Assembly (NCBI GenBank): GCA_900545555.1
Contig: UQZI01000109.1
Coordinates: 1-5,005, forward strand
Direction of reading: 5' to 3'
Source of the DNA: an uncultured Collinsella sp.
GTDB taxonomy: Bacteria > Actinomycetota > Coriobacteriia > Coriobacteriales > Coriobacteriaceae
DNA: 5,005 nt
Shown here piece after piece: positions 4,877 through 5,005 of this stretch (the stretch's first letter is position 1; the number at the start of each line of letters is the position of its first letter). Below the pieces are notes generated by a model, which was not told the origin of the DNA, ran no database searches, and saw nothing but the letters and a program-made list of their open reading frames with translations. The translations under genes were made by a program, and so were the position numbers.

Positions 4877-4905
4877 ATTATGGCGGGGACCCCGGCGTCG
4901 GTCAA
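4877..4905 (-). promoter_or_regulatory. rplJ-rplL promoter
   Basis: On the minus strand TTGACC (4905-4900) and CATAAT (4882-4877) are spaced 17 bases apart, five of six matches each to the sigma70-type consensus. Transcription would begin near 4870, giving a leader of about 210 bases that contains the L10-leader-like element and the attenuator. The spacer holds a perfect 11-base palindrome (4894-4884). This is the strongest promoter in the window, as expected for ribosomal protein genes. Confidence 0.82.
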
Positions 4906-5005
4906 CGGGCGCGAGGATTCGTACACAAACCCTGCATACGCTCCGGCCGGGAGGGGCAGGGCGAGTTTTCCGCTCGGTCAAGTCCTGGGCTCGCACGAAG
5001 GCCAC
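4906..5005. other. No gene recognised upstream of the rplJ promoter
   Basis: An open frame continues here from the right edge on the minus strand, but its translation (rich in Arg and Pro, running through the rplJ promoter and leader) resembles no family I know. A second minus frame stops at 4978, so the end of an upstream gene could lie within the last 30 bases. A weak dyad (CCTGC 4960-4956 with GCAGG 4935-4931, enclosing CTCC/GGAG) followed by GTTTGTG could be the remnant of an upstream terminator. Confidence 0.4.

Noticed and set aside
4854..4922. Direct repeat ACGAATCC on the minus strand (4922-4915 and 4861-4854)
   Set aside because: Only eight bases, flanking the promoter without helical phasing or further similarity; too weak to call an operator.
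4974..4981. Second TTGACCGA (as at the rplJ -35) on the minus strand near the right edge
   Set aside because: No -10-like sequence follows at 16-18 bases, so it is probably a chance 8-mer repeat.

Overview
The window looks like chromosome from a high-GC actinobacterium, most likely a member of Coriobacteriia (Collinsella/Olsenella-like). This rests on a GC content that looks near 60%, an RpoB of the short actinobacterial type without the large enterobacterial beta-lobe insertion, and L10/L12 sequences typical of the phylum. The taxon is inferred from recalled family features, not from a search. No mobile element, CRISPR array, tRNA or rRNA is visible.

Every gene lies on the minus strand, so the window is read from right to left. 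5005-4870: a short stretch with no recognisable gene, ending in a strong sigma70-type promoter. 4870-4661: a leader resembling the ribosomal protein L10 leader, with an intrinsic terminator (attenuator) in front of rplJ. 4660-4139: rplJ (L10). 4138-4037: a spacer with two GC-rich hairpins. 4036-3659: rplL (L7/L12), followed by a strong terminator at 3631-3592. 3591-3345: promoter region and structured 5' UTR of galU, with two tandem palindromes. 3344-2436: galU (UTP-glucose-1-phosphate uridylyltransferase), followed by its own strong terminator at 2415-2381. 2380-2149: rpoB promoter region, with a LexA-box-like palindrome. 2148-1: the first 716 codons of rpoB, running off the left edge.

rplJ and rplL encode the ribosomal stalk base and stalk, and rpoB encodes the RNA polymerase beta subunit. 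These genes are commonly neighbours and often share a transcript. Here they are split by galU, a cell-envelope sugar-nucleotide gene, and each unit (rplJ-rplL, galU, rpoB) has a recognisable promoter, with terminators closing the first two. The layout therefore predicts that L10/L12 and the polymerase beta subunit are not coupled by simple read-through.

The most striking observation is in RpoB. Just after the rifampicin-binding segment, the nearly universal T-R-E-R-A-G-F-E stretch of fork loop 2 is replaced by a different segment that is eight residues longer and rich in basic and small polar residues. The flanking sequences stay canonical and in frame, so this is not a frameshift. The window shows ordinary housekeeping genes with an unusual polymerase loop and an unusual operon split; I see no new multi-gene system.
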